A DNA stretch of 64,000 bases from Tanticharoenia sakaeratensis NBRC 103193. GTDB taxonomy: Bacteria > Pseudomonadota > Alphaproteobacteria > Acetobacterales > Acetobacteraceae. A model generated the notes under the pieces. The model made no database searches, was not told where the DNA came from, and saw only the letters and a list, made by a program, of their open reading frames with translations. Below are positions 63,987 through 64,000 of the stretch, one piece after another. Made by a program: the position numbers and the translations under genes. The stretch's first letter is position 1. Each line of letters starts with the position of its first letter. The stretch spans positions 288,715 through 352,714 of the forward strand of contig NZ_BALE01000010.1 of NCBI RefSeq assembly GCF_000963885.1. Direction: 5' to 3'.

Positions 63987-64000
63987 CCCGCTCACCGGAC

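Overview
The window is GC-rich, densely packed Gram-negative chromosomal DNA that looks like an acetic acid bacterium (Acetobacteraceae, Alphaproteobacteria). The main reasons are a membrane-bound PQQ glucose dehydrogenase of 808 residues, a secreted sorbosone-dehydrogenase-like PQQ sugar oxidase, alphaproteobacterial versions of HslV, MmcB and SufE, and a sphingolipid gene set of the Caulobacter/acetic-acid-bacterium kind. I see no insertion sequence, prophage, CRISPR array or tRNA gene. Many genes overlap by 1-4 bases, so much of the window is translationally coupled operons.

Layout. 1-5736: end of a chemosensory-type signalling operon (CheA-like hybrid kinase cut by the left edge, then two receiver/histidine kinase hybrids). 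5790-9128: hslV-hslU-sufE and a secreted class II cyclic-nucleotide phosphodiesterase. 9300-13724 (minus): a tiny Cys-repeat secreted protein, two secreted TonB-C-only paralogues and gcd. 14055-19504 (plus): rpmI-rplT, terminator, then pheS-pheT-lpxB. 19529-23088: a VOC protein with no visible start codon, a UPF0114 membrane protein, an MFS exporter, and ygfZ-hisI. 23246-29248: an operon of a catalytically dead cyclase-like sensor, an MlaE-type permease, an ABC protein that has lost every nucleotide-handling motif, an MCE/MlaD protein, a lipoprotein and an HNH protein. 29490-33467: PQQ sugar dehydrogenase, pgm and bioB. 33613-39977: ferritin-like protein, small lipoprotein, Dabb protein, then M13 peptidase, OpuAC-like, YdcF-like and methyltransferase genes. 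40581-45232: fabD-fabG-acpP-fabF-mltG. 45283-48772: membrane protein, SYLF protein, IMPase, DUF523 protein and MmcB.

48840-63792 is the most interesting stretch, a sphingolipid locus. A minus-strand operon (flippase, TagB/F-like transferase, acyl-AMP ligase, ACP, serine palmitoyltransferase) faces a plus-strand pair (LCB5-like lipid kinase and a TAM41-like nucleotidyltransferase). Behind them a second minus operon encodes a metallophosphoesterase, two LptF/LptG-family permeases, a fatty-acid hydroxylase, a CTP-transferase-like protein and a glycosyltransferase. A GINT1-type beta-propeller protein converges on its end. Together they suggest synthesis, phosphorylation, nucleotide activation, head-group decoration and transport of a ceramide lipid. 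The expected ceramide synthase (GNAT-like) and CerR reductase are not in the window.

The right edge carries a strong sigma-70-type promoter resembling an alphaproteobacterial rRNA promoter, so an rRNA operon probably starts just outside. The two strongest candidates for undescribed biology are the pseudo-enzyme MCE operon at 23246-28929 and the lipid kinase/TAM41-like/LptFG-like sphingolipid module at 49750-63792.
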